Shown here one piece after another: positions 15,859 to 24,300 of a stretch of DNA of 64,000 nucleotides (positions are counted from its first letter, which is position 1; every line of letters starts with the position of its first letter). The notes under the pieces are model-generated. The model was not told the DNA's origin. It saw only the letters and a program-made list of their open reading frames with translations, and did not search any database. A program made the translations under genes and the position numbers. The DNA is taken from the IMG/VR virus record IMGVR_UViG_3300043427_003220, positions 62,001 through 126,000 of that record; one strand, given 5' to 3'. This DNA is from a virus.

Positions 15859-16020
15859 ATGCTTAAGTATCAGTTTACTGTAAGAAAGAGCCCCACAGTA
15901 GGGGCAGGAGGCCCTTCCGGCGGCGCATCGGCCTCTGGTGGAGCGGCTGGACAATCTGGAACGGCTGGACAATCTGGCAAAAATGGAATAATGATTATTA
16001 GATATAAAATATTTAAATAA
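15859..16020 (+). CDS. 53-aa polyglycine mini-protein (reduced G paralogue)
   Basis: Too short for usual ORF cut-offs. The product starts MLKYQFTVRKSP, has about 27 residues of Gly/Ser/Ala/Gln repeats (AGQSGTAGQSG) and ends GKNGIMIIRYKIFK, the same tail as G1 (GKNGMLIIKYKIFK) and G2. The head and middle of the full-length paralogues are absent. GGAGG lies 4 nt before the ATG but in a hairpin. It is best read as the 3' remnant of a third polyglycine gene that may still be expressed. The pair with paralogue T2 repeats the G2-T1 order. Confidence 0.6.
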   Translation: MLKYQFTVRKSPTVGAGGPSGGASASGGAAGQSGTAGQSGKNGIMIIRYKIFK

Positions 16021-16033
16021 GGAAAAAGTAACT

Positions 16034-16582
16034 ATGGCTTTTAAAAACTATTTAGCACCTAATACGTACACAAACATAAGCAATCTCATTTACGAGAAAC
16101 AACTTAAACGTTGTACTGCAATGTTGGAGATTTGGGCAGACGATACTAAAAAAATTCTTTTAGCTAACAAGGGATTAACCGTTGATGGGGCTATTAGGCA
16201 TCCCGCAGTTCCCAGCCTTGTAGATAAGGAAAACGCCCCGCCTGCTGATACGCAACCGGACAAGTATTATATTATTGCCGATAAGGCGGAAGGTGATTTT
16301 GAAGGATACGAAGGCCAACTTACTAAATACAACCCTATTACTAAAGTTTGGGATAAATGGGTTTTGTGGCACAGTTTAATTGTTTTTGTTGAAGATGAAA
16401 AAAAATATTATCAATTTTTTAATGGAAGCTGGTCAGAACTGCCAGATATGTCAAATGATGCTCGATTGTGGGACACATGGCTTGCACCGGAAGTTGCCCT
16501 ATCAAATGGCAACAACCCTATGCAGCAAATGTATAAGCTAATGAAAACATTGCCACAATTTAAAAATTGCGAAGACGCTTAA
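16034..16582 (+). CDS. Tandem paralogue T2, unknown structural protein
   Basis: 182 aa. The closest relative is T3 at 16702; T1 is more distant. It has NTYTNISNLIYEKQLKRC, YYIIADKAEGDFEGYEG, a VFVEDEKKYYQFF strand pair and the end MYKLMKTLPQFKNCEDA. The upstream sequence ATATTTAAATAAGGAAAAA is the same junction as before T1, which shows that the polyglycine 3' end and this gene were duplicated together. Confidence 0.6.
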   Translation: MAFKNYLAPNTYTNISNLIYEKQLKRCTAMLEIWADDTKKILLANKGLTVDGAIRHPAVPSLVDKENAPPADTQPDKYYIIADKAEGDFEGYEGQLTKYNPITKVWDKWVLWHSLIVFVEDEKKYYQFFNGSWSELPDMSNDARLWDTWLAPEVALSNGNNPMQQMYKLMKTLPQFKNCEDA

Positions 16583-16613
16583 AAATAATTATGGTTTTTA
16601 TTTAAAACTTAGT

Positions 16614-16619
16614 TAAAAT
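16614..16619 (+). promoter_or_regulatory. TAAAAT element in the T2-T3 gap
   Basis: TAAAAT within the 119-nt gap between T2 and T3, of the same form as the elements before other structural units. The gap is AT-rich, so a chance match is possible. Confidence 0.25.
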
Positions 16620-16636
16620 AAAGAAAGACAAAATAG

Positions 16637-16689
16637 ACAATTTAAAAAATGGTACAATATAATTGTCGAGTGTAAACTATTTAAATAAG
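16637..16689 (+). pseudogene. Vestigial 3' end of a polyglycine gene
   Basis: The 53 nt up to TATTTAAATAAGG read, in frame to the TAA, as QFKKWYN-IIVECKLFK-stop. This lines up without gaps with QSGKNGI-MIIRYKIFK-stop of the 53-aa gene, with matches at Q, K, I, K, F, K and at the final 13 nt. The upstream glycine coding is gone. The placement directly before T3 matches the G2-T1 and mini-T2 junctions. It is an inferred relic; the similarity outside the last 20 nt is modest. Confidence 0.4.
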
Positions 16690-16701
16690 GAAAATCGAAT
16701 C

Positions 16702-17292
16702 ATGGCTCTAAAAAATTTCCTATCTCCTAATACTTACACAAATATAAGTAATATATACTATGAAAAAAATGAAAAAAGTTGCATGGCGATGTTAGAAATT
16801 TGGCAGGACGAAACTAAAAAAACTCTTTTGGCCAAAAAAGAGGTAAGAATTAGCGGAATTGACCGTGTTCTTTCTGTCAGTAGCCTTGTAAATAAAGAAA
16901 AATCTCCTCCCGCAATTCAAAGCACTGCGATTAGTTATATTGATGGTTATACAAAAATAGAAACACCTATGGGTTATATTATTGCCGACGAAGCAGAGGG
17001 CGATTTTAAAGAACATGAAGGCAAATTAGCTAGATTCAATCCCATGACCCAAGCTTGGGACAAGTTTAAACTGTGGAACAACGCGGTTTTTTATGTTGAA
17101 GATGAAAAAAAATACTATGAATTTTTTTCATTTAAAAATGAGTGGGTAGAAGTAGAAGTAACCAACGATTTTCGTTTGTGGAATGCATGGTTTAGTCCAG
17201 AACTTGCTTTATCAAATGGCAGTAACCCTATGCAACAGATGTATAAGTTTCTTAAAACACAGCCGCAATTTAAAGATTGCGTAGACGCTTAA
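16702..17292 (+). CDS. Tandem paralogue T3, unknown structural protein
   Basis: 196 aa. ATG 16702 is chosen since MALKNFLSPNTYTNISNIYYEK aligns with the starts of T1 and T2 and AAGGAAAA lies upstream; the longer frame from 16663 has no such support. It carries an extra stretch of about 15 residues (QSTAISYIDGYTKIETP) compared with T2. Shared core: GYIIADEAEGDFKEHEGKLARFNPM, FYVEDEKKYYEFF and QMYKFLKTQPQFKDCVDA. It completes a tandem triplet. Confidence 0.6.
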   Translation: MALKNFLSPNTYTNISNIYYEKNEKSCMAMLEIWQDETKKTLLAKKEVRISGIDRVLSVSSLVNKEKSPPAIQSTAISYIDGYTKIETPMGYIIADEAEGDFKEHEGKLARFNPMTQAWDKFKLWNNAVFYVEDEKKYYEFFSFKNEWVEVEVTNDFRLWNAWFSPELALSNGSNPMQQMYKFLKTQPQFKDCVDA

Positions 17293-17328
17293 GATATTAT
17301 TTTTATTTAAAAATAAAAGGAACACACA

Positions 17329-18372
17329 ATGTCTTACATCGGTAATAGACCCTCGTTTAGTCGAGTGCGTACATCTGAATTAGTTGTACAGCGTGGGGCC
17401 GACATTACTACAGCGGGAACCATTTCGGCTCTTGATGTTAGTAACATAAGTCTTGTTCGTCTTACAGCAGCCACAGTTCTTCAAGGAATTGCTGCTCCCG
17501 CTTCTTTGATTAGCAACGGTAAAAAAGTTACCCTTGTTAACGCCAATTCTGTTAGCTTAACGGTTTCTAATGAGTCAGGCTCTGCAACCGCAGCCAACCG
17601 TATTTCCACGGGTACTAGTCGTGACCTTGTTATTACCGCCGGTGCGTCTGTAACTCTTTTTTATAACACAGCTTCTTCGCGTTGGTCCGTTGAATCTTCT
17701 TCGGGCGAAGTTAATATTGATCGCCTTCGAGTTTCTACAGAATCTATTGTATTAAATTCGCAAGACTTGACTCCCTCGGTTTTACCTAAATCTGGATTAA
17801 TTGAGCTAACCGCCGGTTCAGAGACGTCTATCCGCTCTATTGCCACGGGCGTTAATGGGCAATTTCTAGCAATTGTAAACAAAACTGGCTCCTTGTTGCA
17901 AATTGTTAATGAAGACTTAACGGCAACCGACGCCAATCGTCTTGTTACGGGCACCGGCAGTTCAATATCATTGACCAATAATGCTGCGTTGTTTTTAACG
18001 TATCTAAGCTCTGTTTCTAAATGGCAAATTGTTGGTGGAACAGGAAGCGGCGGTGAGCCGCCTACAGAAATGAGTTTACCAAACAACACTACTAGAACTG
18101 TAAAAGATGTTTCAAGTTACGAAACCGGCGAACTAAGTGGGATGGTTTTTATCGCAAATACAACTTCTGCAAATAGTAAAAGATTCCACTTTAAGGCCCA
18201 ATTTGCTAAAAATGGAGCAAATACTGACTATAATATAGGTTTTCAAACCACAGGAGATACTCCTCCCGATGGTTTTAATATAGGAATTACGTCGGCGGGG
18301 CTTATTCAGATTACGCTGCCTAACATTTCAGGTTTTAGTGCAGCCACCGCTAAATTTACGCTGGGAGAGTAA
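17329..18372 (+). CDS. Modular beta-rich fibre protein
   Basis: 347 aa, AAAAGGAAC upstream. The first 235 residues are a paralogue of the N-terminal part of the 795-aa fibre at 7871 (RPSFSRVRTSELVVQRG versus KPSFKQVRTNEIVVPKG), including both beta modules (about 43-122 and 157-235). The C-terminal 85 residues (ETGELSGMVFI, FHFKAQFAKNG, DTPPDGFNIGI, GLIQITLPNISGF) match about 410-490 of that fibre. It lacks the collar. It is probably an alternative fibre using the same baseplate attachment. Confidence 0.72.
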   Translation: MSYIGNRPSFSRVRTSELVVQRGADITTAGTISALDVSNISLVRLTAATVLQGIAAPASLISNGKKVTLVNANSVSLTVSNESGSATAANRISTGTSRDLVITAGASVTLFYNTASSRWSVESSSGEVNIDRLRVSTESIVLNSQDLTPSVLPKSGLIELTAGSETSIRSIATGVNGQFLAIVNKTGSLLQIVNEDLTATDANRLVTGTGSSISLTNNAALFLTYLSSVSKWQIVGGTGSGGEPPTEMSLPNNTTRTVKDVSSYETGELSGMVFIANTTSANSKRFHFKAQFAKNGANTDYNIGFQTTGDTPPDGFNIGITSAGLIQITLPNISGFSAATAKFTLGE

Positions 18373-18385
18373 AATTTATCCGTGT

Positions 18386-18391
18386 TAAAAT
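18386..18391 (+). promoter_or_regulatory. TAAAAT element before the 18.4 kb genes
   Basis: GTGTTAAAATCACT lies 46 nt before ATG 18437 with no good -35 box. It is one of several TAAAAT hexamers in short gaps before plus-strand structural genes. Confidence 0.3.
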
Positions 18392-18436
18392 CACTACAGT
18401 ATCAATAATTCTCGCTGGAAAATGAAAGGGGACATA

Positions 18437-18862
18437 ATGGCGGCAAACTTCTTTAAAGTAAAAAATGGTCTAACTCTTCCTAATTATTCTGATCTATCCA
18501 CACTGCAGGGTATTTCTGGTCCACAAGCAGGCGATGTGGCATCCGTAGGCGGCAAAATTTACGCATACGACGGCACTTCGTGGTCTATTCTCGGCGCTCT
18601 TAGCGTCCCAGTTAACACTGTTACAACTTCTTATACTGCAACTGCTCAAGACTATTTAATTATTTGTGGCGGTTCAGCATCTTATACGGTTACTTTGCCC
18701 TCGTCCGCCGCTGGCCGTGTACTGATGGTAAAAAATAACCAATCGAACGATATCACCGTTGCTCCTGCATCTGGAACGGTTAACGGCGAAAGCGGTGTAA
18801 CAGTCGAACCACTGCAATCGGTTCAGGTTGTTTTTGATGGAAGCAATTGGCATTTAGTGTAA
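18437..18862 (+). CDS. Small fibre protein with shared beta module
   Basis: 141 aa. ATG 18437 is chosen over 18422 because AAAGGGGAC then has correct spacing. An N-terminal attachment segment (NFFKVKNGLTLPN) is common in phage fibre proteins. A short strand pair follows (GKIYAYDGTSW), then the beta module TTSYTATAQDYLII, YTVTLPSSAAGRVLMVKN and VVFDGSNWHLV. The same module occurs inside the proteins at 7871 and 12171. It appears to be a minimal fibre of attachment segment plus one module. Confidence 0.6.
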   Translation: MAANFFKVKNGLTLPNYSDLSTLQGISGPQAGDVASVGGKIYAYDGTSWSILGALSVPVNTVTTSYTATAQDYLIICGGSASYTVTLPSSAAGRVLMVKNNQSNDITVAPASGTVNGESGVTVEPLQSVQVVFDGSNWHLV

Positions 18863-18940
18863 TAATAAAAATTATTGATTGTAATTATAAAAAAATTATG
18901 TATTTATTTTAAATAACTGTTATTGCACTTAGGAATTTTT

Positions 18941-19471
18941 ATGCTTAAGAAGCATTTTACTATTAGGAAAAGTTTTATGGTATTCATGAGTTATTTTTTA
19001 TTTGGCACGCTAGTGTCTTGGTGGTCAATTGATAGGGTCTATTACAAAGGCCCTAAATTTCAAGCCCCCGAAACTTCGGAAGCAGTTCTGCTTTTTAGAA
19101 AAAAGTGTCAAAAATTTAAACTAGACAATATTTGTGCGCAAAGATTTCAAAACTTAGTCAGAATTGATGTAACAAACGGCATTTGGTATCAAACAAGCCT
19201 CAATCCCGATATTACAGCCATTGGGCTAACCGAATTTTCTGTATTTTCGCCATTAACAAAAATTTCTATTGACAGACGACTTCTTGTTGATAAAGTCTTG
19301 TTTGACACCACTGTCATCCACGAGTTGGGGCACGCTATTTTTTATCTGGACCATAACGATGAAAAATTAGCAATTATGAATAGTTTTATTAGTGACGAGC
19401 AATTAGTTGGCTATCGTTATGAGACTTTAGTCGATGAAATGTTTAAGGACTTTGCAGACTCTTTGAAATAA
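18941..19471 (+). CDS. Membrane-anchored zincin-like metalloprotease
   Basis: 176 aa. ATG 18941 is preferred (TTAGGA upstream) over a TTG at 18923. Residues 9-31 form a membrane anchor (SFMVFMSYFLFGTLVSWW) after a basic start. The soluble part has HELGH at 127-131 followed by FYLDH (D137, H138). HExxH is the zinc site of zincins, and an Asp or His 6-7 residues further on fits a third ligand, as in metzincin-like enzymes, although their Gly at the turn is Phe here. Cleavage of an envelope or fibre protein is a reasonable guess. It lies between fibre genes. Confidence 0.65.
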   Translation: MLKKHFTIRKSFMVFMSYFLFGTLVSWWSIDRVYYKGPKFQAPETSEAVLLFRKKCQKFKLDNICAQRFQNLVRIDVTNGIWYQTSLNPDITAIGLTEFSVFSPLTKISIDRRLLVDKVLFDTTVIHELGHAIFYLDHNDEKLAIMNSFISDEQLVGYRYETLVDEMFKDFADSLK

Positions 19472-19494
19472 GTTATTCGTTAGGGGGAGTTAAG

Positions 19495-20379
19495 ATGGCT
19501 GATAATGACGTTCTAACAGAAGAGTCTATACTTCAGTTAGTAAATCAACTAATAAGCATTGAGGCAGCGGCGCGTGAATCCGCAGACAGTCAAGAAATAA
19601 TTGACAGACAAATTGCCGACGAATCTTTGAGCCAACTGATTAGTCAGGAAATTGACAATAGGCAAAAAGCCATCAGTGCTTTGCAAACCGCTGCCAACCA
19701 GTCCATTACTCGTATTGATGGTAATGTAACTCAATTACAACAATTGTTTAATCAGCGTTATGATTCAATAACGACTCTTATATCCAACCTTAATGCGTCA
19801 TTCGATGAAAAAGTAGCGCTTTTTGATAGTTTGAGGCAAATTATTTTTGCCAATCAATCTAATATCGCTACTCTTCAAGGAGATGAGAATACAGTCGGCT
19901 CAGTAGCCAAAGCTCTTTTTGATGCCAAAGCGTACACAGACGCTAAGGTGTCTCAACTCCTAGATGGCGCTCCCGCTATCTTAGACACTCTTAAAGAGTT
20001 GGCTACTTCTATCGGCAATGACGGAAACTTTATTCAAACTATTAATGATTCTATTCAGGATGCAAAAAATACTGCTGCAGCCAATAAGCAAGAAATGCTG
20101 TCTCTTTTGTCTCATTCTCTTATTAAAAAACAGAGAATAATTCTTAACTCACAGCACATTGCCCAAGGATATGTCGAACTCCCTCATATTAACATCGTAC
20201 CCGACTCTCTAGATGGCCATATTGATAGACTTGGACTTTTTGAAGATGAAGATTTTGAGCTGTCTGAGGTTGACGGTAAGACTCGATTAATGTTCATAAA
20301 TAATTTTGCTATAGGAGGAGAAGAAGAAATCGAAGTTGGTGCCGAATTAAGGGTTAAATATTGGATTGTTCCTGAATGA
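19495..20379 (+). CDS. Coiled-coil tail fibre F1
   Basis: 294 aa, GGGGGAG upstream. Residues 1-120 are helical (IEAAARESADSQEI), followed by one joint of the type LQGDENTVGSVAKALFDAKAYTDAKV and a LLDGAPAILDTLKELATSIGNDGNF motif. The end domain (about 215-294: LNSQHIAQGYVEL, IDRLGLFEDEDFEL, LMFINNFAIGG) is shared with fibres F2, F3 and F4. F1 lacks the N-terminal attachment motif (KKxxxNPDAxDGTK) of the other three, so it may join another fibre rather than the baseplate. Confidence 0.7.
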   Translation: MADNDVLTEESILQLVNQLISIEAAARESADSQEIIDRQIADESLSQLISQEIDNRQKAISALQTAANQSITRIDGNVTQLQQLFNQRYDSITTLISNLNASFDEKVALFDSLRQIIFANQSNIATLQGDENTVGSVAKALFDAKAYTDAKVSQLLDGAPAILDTLKELATSIGNDGNFIQTINDSIQDAKNTAAANKQEMLSLLSHSLIKKQRIILNSQHIAQGYVELPHINIVPDSLDGHIDRLGLFEDEDFELSEVDGKTRLMFINNFAIGGEEEIEVGAELRVKYWIVPE

Positions 20380-20423
20380 TTTGATAGATAAGAAATAGGC
20401 TGTTTAAACATAGGAGAGATAAC

Positions 20424-21224
20424 ATGGCCAATTTGCGAGTTAAAAAGAAACACATAAACCCAGATGCGATTGATGGAACTAAGCTAAAGTTGCTGGCTGG
20501 CGAGGCAGTTAGGGTTGTAGACGCTGAGGGCGATACCGTTGAATTGGTTAAATTAGATGCCAGTGGAAATGTCTTGGGCAATGGTTTTGAATTGGCTAAG
20601 AAACAAGACCTAGACGCTGAAGTCACCTCACGTCAAGTTGCTCTATCTGCGGAAGAATCTGCTCGTATTGCCGGCGATGCTGCTGAGCAATCTCGCGCTC
20701 TTGCTGCAGAAGCCGCCCTTCAATCCGCTATTGATGCGGAAACAACATCCCGTCAAGCTGCAATTGCCGACCTTGTCAATAGCGCTCCAGCCGTCCTTGA
20801 TACTCTAAAAGAACTGGCCGACGCCCTTGGCGGTGATGAAGACTTTGCAACAACGATTGCAAACAGATTCTCTAGCATCGAATCCAGCCTTTCTGCTGCT
20901 ACTCAGGATGGCACCGAATATACGGACGAAAAACATCAAGAAATTCTAGATGTTATTTCTGAAACTCTTTTGAAAAAAGAAGAAGTTACTCTTTCTGCTC
21001 AAAATATTACCGATGGGTATGTTGAATTGGCAGGAACAGGGATTATTGCCGATTCTATGGTAGCTTCGATTGATCGTCTCAATGTTTTTGAAAATGAAGA
21101 TTTTAATTTGAGCGTTGTTGATGGGGTGACCCGCATGACATTCCTTAATAGCTTTGCTGCTGGCGGTGATGAAGCCGTCGAAGCAGGCGAAAAGCTTAGA
21201 CTTACGTATTGGAGTCTTGTCTAA
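20424..21224 (+). CDS. Coiled-coil tail fibre F2
   Basis: 266 aa, AGGAGAG upstream. N-terminal attachment segment LRVKKKHINPDAIDGTKLKLLAGEAV, a short shaft of 11-residue repeats (AEESARIAGDA, AEQSRALAAEA), the SAPAVLDTLKELADALGGDEDF joint and the shared end domain (LSAQNITDGYVEL, SIDRLNVFENEDFNL, MTFLNSFAAGGDE). It is the short version of F3 and F4. A strong terminator follows directly. Confidence 0.72.
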   Translation: MANLRVKKKHINPDAIDGTKLKLLAGEAVRVVDAEGDTVELVKLDASGNVLGNGFELAKKQDLDAEVTSRQVALSAEESARIAGDAAEQSRALAAEAALQSAIDAETTSRQAAIADLVNSAPAVLDTLKELADALGGDEDFATTIANRFSSIESSLSAATQDGTEYTDEKHQEILDVISETLLKKEEVTLSAQNITDGYVELAGTGIIADSMVASIDRLNVFENEDFNLSVVDGVTRMTFLNSFAAGGDEAVEAGEKLRLTYWSLV

Positions 21225-21242
21225 ACCTTCCGACCCCCCTTT

Positions 21243-21277
21243 GAGGCGACTCTATTATAGGGTCGCCTCTTTTTTTA
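21243..21277 (+). terminator. Strong intrinsic terminator after F2
   Basis: GAGGCGAC (21243-21250) pairs with GTCGCCTC (21262-21269), with an 11-nt loop and eight T directly after. It separates F2 from the F3 transcription unit, which begins with a TAAAAT element about 20 nt later. Confidence 0.9.
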
Positions 21278-21297
21278 TTGTTTTAGTTAATTCCTGC

Positions 21298-21303
21298 TAA
21301 AAT
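21298..21303 (+). promoter_or_regulatory. TAAAAT element before giant fibre F3
   Basis: TTCCTGCTAAAATATTTG lies just after a strong terminator and 42 nt before ATG 21345. A promoter is therefore expected here, and TAAAAT is the only candidate; there is no -35 box at 16-18 nt. This is the clearest instance of the recurring element. Confidence 0.45.
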
Positions 21304-21344
21304 ATTTGTGCATATCTTCCAACCTAAGCAGGAGACTAATAATC

Positions 21345-24300
21345 ATGTCATTGCGTATTAAAAAGAAATTCCTTAATCCAAATGCGGTCGACGGAACTAA
21401 GATTCAACTATTAACAGGTCAAGCTCTTAAGGCAATTAATCATCTAGGAAACGAAATCGACCTTATTAAGATTGATGAAAATGGCAAGGTTATTGTTAAT
21501 GGCTATGAGGCAGCCGACAAAGCCGCTCTTGTTAGTGAAGAGTCTGCTCGTATTGCTGGTGATTTAACCGAAAAAACAGCTCGTATTGCTGGTGATGCTG
21601 CAGAAGCTGCTGCTCGTGAAGCTGCTGATTTGGCAGAGCAATCTGCTCGTCAAGCCGCCGATGACGCGCTTCAGGCTGCTATTGAGGCTTTGGGAGGGCA
21701 GGTTGGAACCAATCTTCAGACAGCTACGTCCGACCTTCAATTTTCTGTATTAGAAGAAAAAACAGCTCGCATGGCCGCTGACAGTGCCGAGCAATCTGCT
21801 CGTATCGCTGGAGATGCTGCAGAAACCGCTGCTCGCGAAGCTGCCGACTTAGCAGAGCAATCTGCTCGTATTGCTGGTGACTTGGAAGAAAAAACAGCTC
21901 GCATGGCTGGGGACGCTGCAGAAGCTGCTGCTCGCCAAGCTGCTGACGCGACGCTACAAACTGCTATTACAGCTCTAGAAGAGCAAGTTGGAACCAATCT
22001 TCAATCAGCAATTTCTGATCTTCAGGCTGCTGACCTTGTTGAAAAAACAGCTCGCATGGCTGCCGACAGTGCAGAAGCTGCCGCTCGCCAAGCTGCTGAC
22101 TCTACAGAAGCTGCCGCTCGTGAAGCTGCTGACCTAGAAGAAAAAACAGCTCGTATGGCTGCTGATGCTACCTTGCAAGCTGCTCTTAGTGCAGAAGCTG
22201 CCACTCGTGAAGCCGCTGATAGTGCAGAAGCTGCCGCTCGTGAAGCTGCTGACCTTGTTGAAAAAACAGCTCGTATGGCTGCTGATGCTGCCGAGCAATC
22301 TGCTCGTATTGCTGGCGACTTGGAAGAAAAAACAGCTCGCATGGCTGCCGACAGTGCAGAAGCTGCTGCTCGTGAAGCTGCTGACCTTGTTGAAAAAACA
22401 GCTCGTATGGCCGCTGATGCTGATGAAACCGCAGCTCGTATTGCTGCTGATTTGTCTCTTCAGTCAAGTATTGATTCAGAAGTCAGCGTTCGTTCCTTTG
22501 CTGATAGTCAGCTTCAGGCAGCAATCGACGCTGAAACAACCGCTCGCGTTGCTTCAGATAGCGCACTTGATGCTCGCCTAGATGTTATTGAGGGCGACGA
22601 TTCAACGGTTGGCTCTGTTGCCAAAGCACTCAAAGATGCTAAAGACTACGCAGACGCTGAAGTTTTGGCAGAAATGTCACGCGCTTTGGCTGCAGAAGCT
22701 GCCCTTGGAGTTAGAATTGATAATGTTCTTTCCAACGTAGACCCTTCTGCTCTTGATTCATTGACTGAAGTTGTTGCCGCTTTCCAAGCCGCTGACGGAA
22801 GCCTTAATAGCGCAATTAGTCTTTTGGCTGGCAATAACTCAACAAATCTAGATGGCGAAGTTTCTGCTCGTATTGCCGCAGACGATGCCCTTGATGCACG
22901 TCTCGACGTTCTTGAAGGTTCCGATACGGTTGTTGGCTCTGTTGCCAAAGCACTCAAAGATGCTAAAGACTATACAGACGCAGAAGTGACAGACGAAGCA
23001 GCAGCTCGCGTTGCCGCCGATAGCGCCGAACAGTCCGCACGTATGGCTGCTGATAGCGCACTTCAAGTCGCTATTAGCGCGGAAGAAGCTTCTCGCGTTG
23101 CTGCGGATTTGGTTGAAAAAACTCGTGCAATGGCTGCTGAAGCCGCCCTTCAGTCTGCTTTGGATGCAGAAGTTACAGCTCGCCAATTTAGCGACTCTGC
23201 GCTAAGCGATGCTCTTGATGTAGAAAAAACCGCTCGTATTTCTGCGGACAATACTCTTCAAAACAATATTGATACTGAGCAAAATGCACGCATTGCAGCA
23301 GACGCTGTTGAACAGTCTGCTCGTATTGCTGCTGATGCTGCTGAGCAAGTTGCACGCGAGGCTGCCGATGCCACCGAACAAGCTGCTCGTATTGCTGGTG
23401 ATTTGGAAGAAAAAACAGCTCGCATGGCTGCCGTGGCTGCGGAAATGTCCAGCCGTCAAGCCGCCGACGATGCGTTGTGGACTCGTGTTAATACAATTGA
23501 AGCGGATGAAAATACGGATGGCTCGCTTCTTAAAATCTTTAAAGATTCTAAGATTTACTCTGATATGAAAGTTAATGCCGAAAAAACTCGTGCATTAGCT
23601 GCTGAATCTACCTTGAATGCAGCAATTGAAGATGAAACCGCAGCTCGCATGGCTGCTGATGCTGCCGAGCAATTTGCTCGTATTAATGGAGATGCCGCAG
23701 AGGCCGCTGCTCGTCAAGCTGCCGTTGCCGCCGAAGCTACCTCTCGTCAAGCCGCTATTTCTTCCGAAGAAGCCGCTCGTATAGCTGCGGACAATGCAGA
23801 AGCCGGCTCACGTCAAGCCGCTGACGCCGTTCTTCAGGGCAATATTAACTCAGAGGCCGCTACTCGCGCTGCTAACGACACATCACTTCAATCAGCCATT
23901 AATGCTGAGGCTGGTTCTCGTCAGGCCGCCGATAATGCTCTCGGTAATCGCCTAAATGTTATTGAAGGTGATGCTAATACCGAAGGTTCTGTTGCTAAGG
24001 CAGAAGCCGATGCTAAGGCTTACGCAGATCAGCTAGCTCTTTCTGCAAATAGCAGTTTGCTTTCAGCAGTTGATGCAGAAAAAACCGCTCGCATTAGTGC
24101 TGACAATTCTGAACAAGCTGCTAGAATTGCTGCAGATACATCTCTTCAGAACGACATCAACTCTGAAATTGCAGCACGTATCGCCGCTGATGATGCAGAA
24201 AAAACTGCTCGCCAAGCCGCCGACGCTTCCCTTCAGTCAGCACTCGCTACTGAACTGGCCAATCGTATTGCTGGTGATGCTGCAGAAGGTTCCGCTCGTC

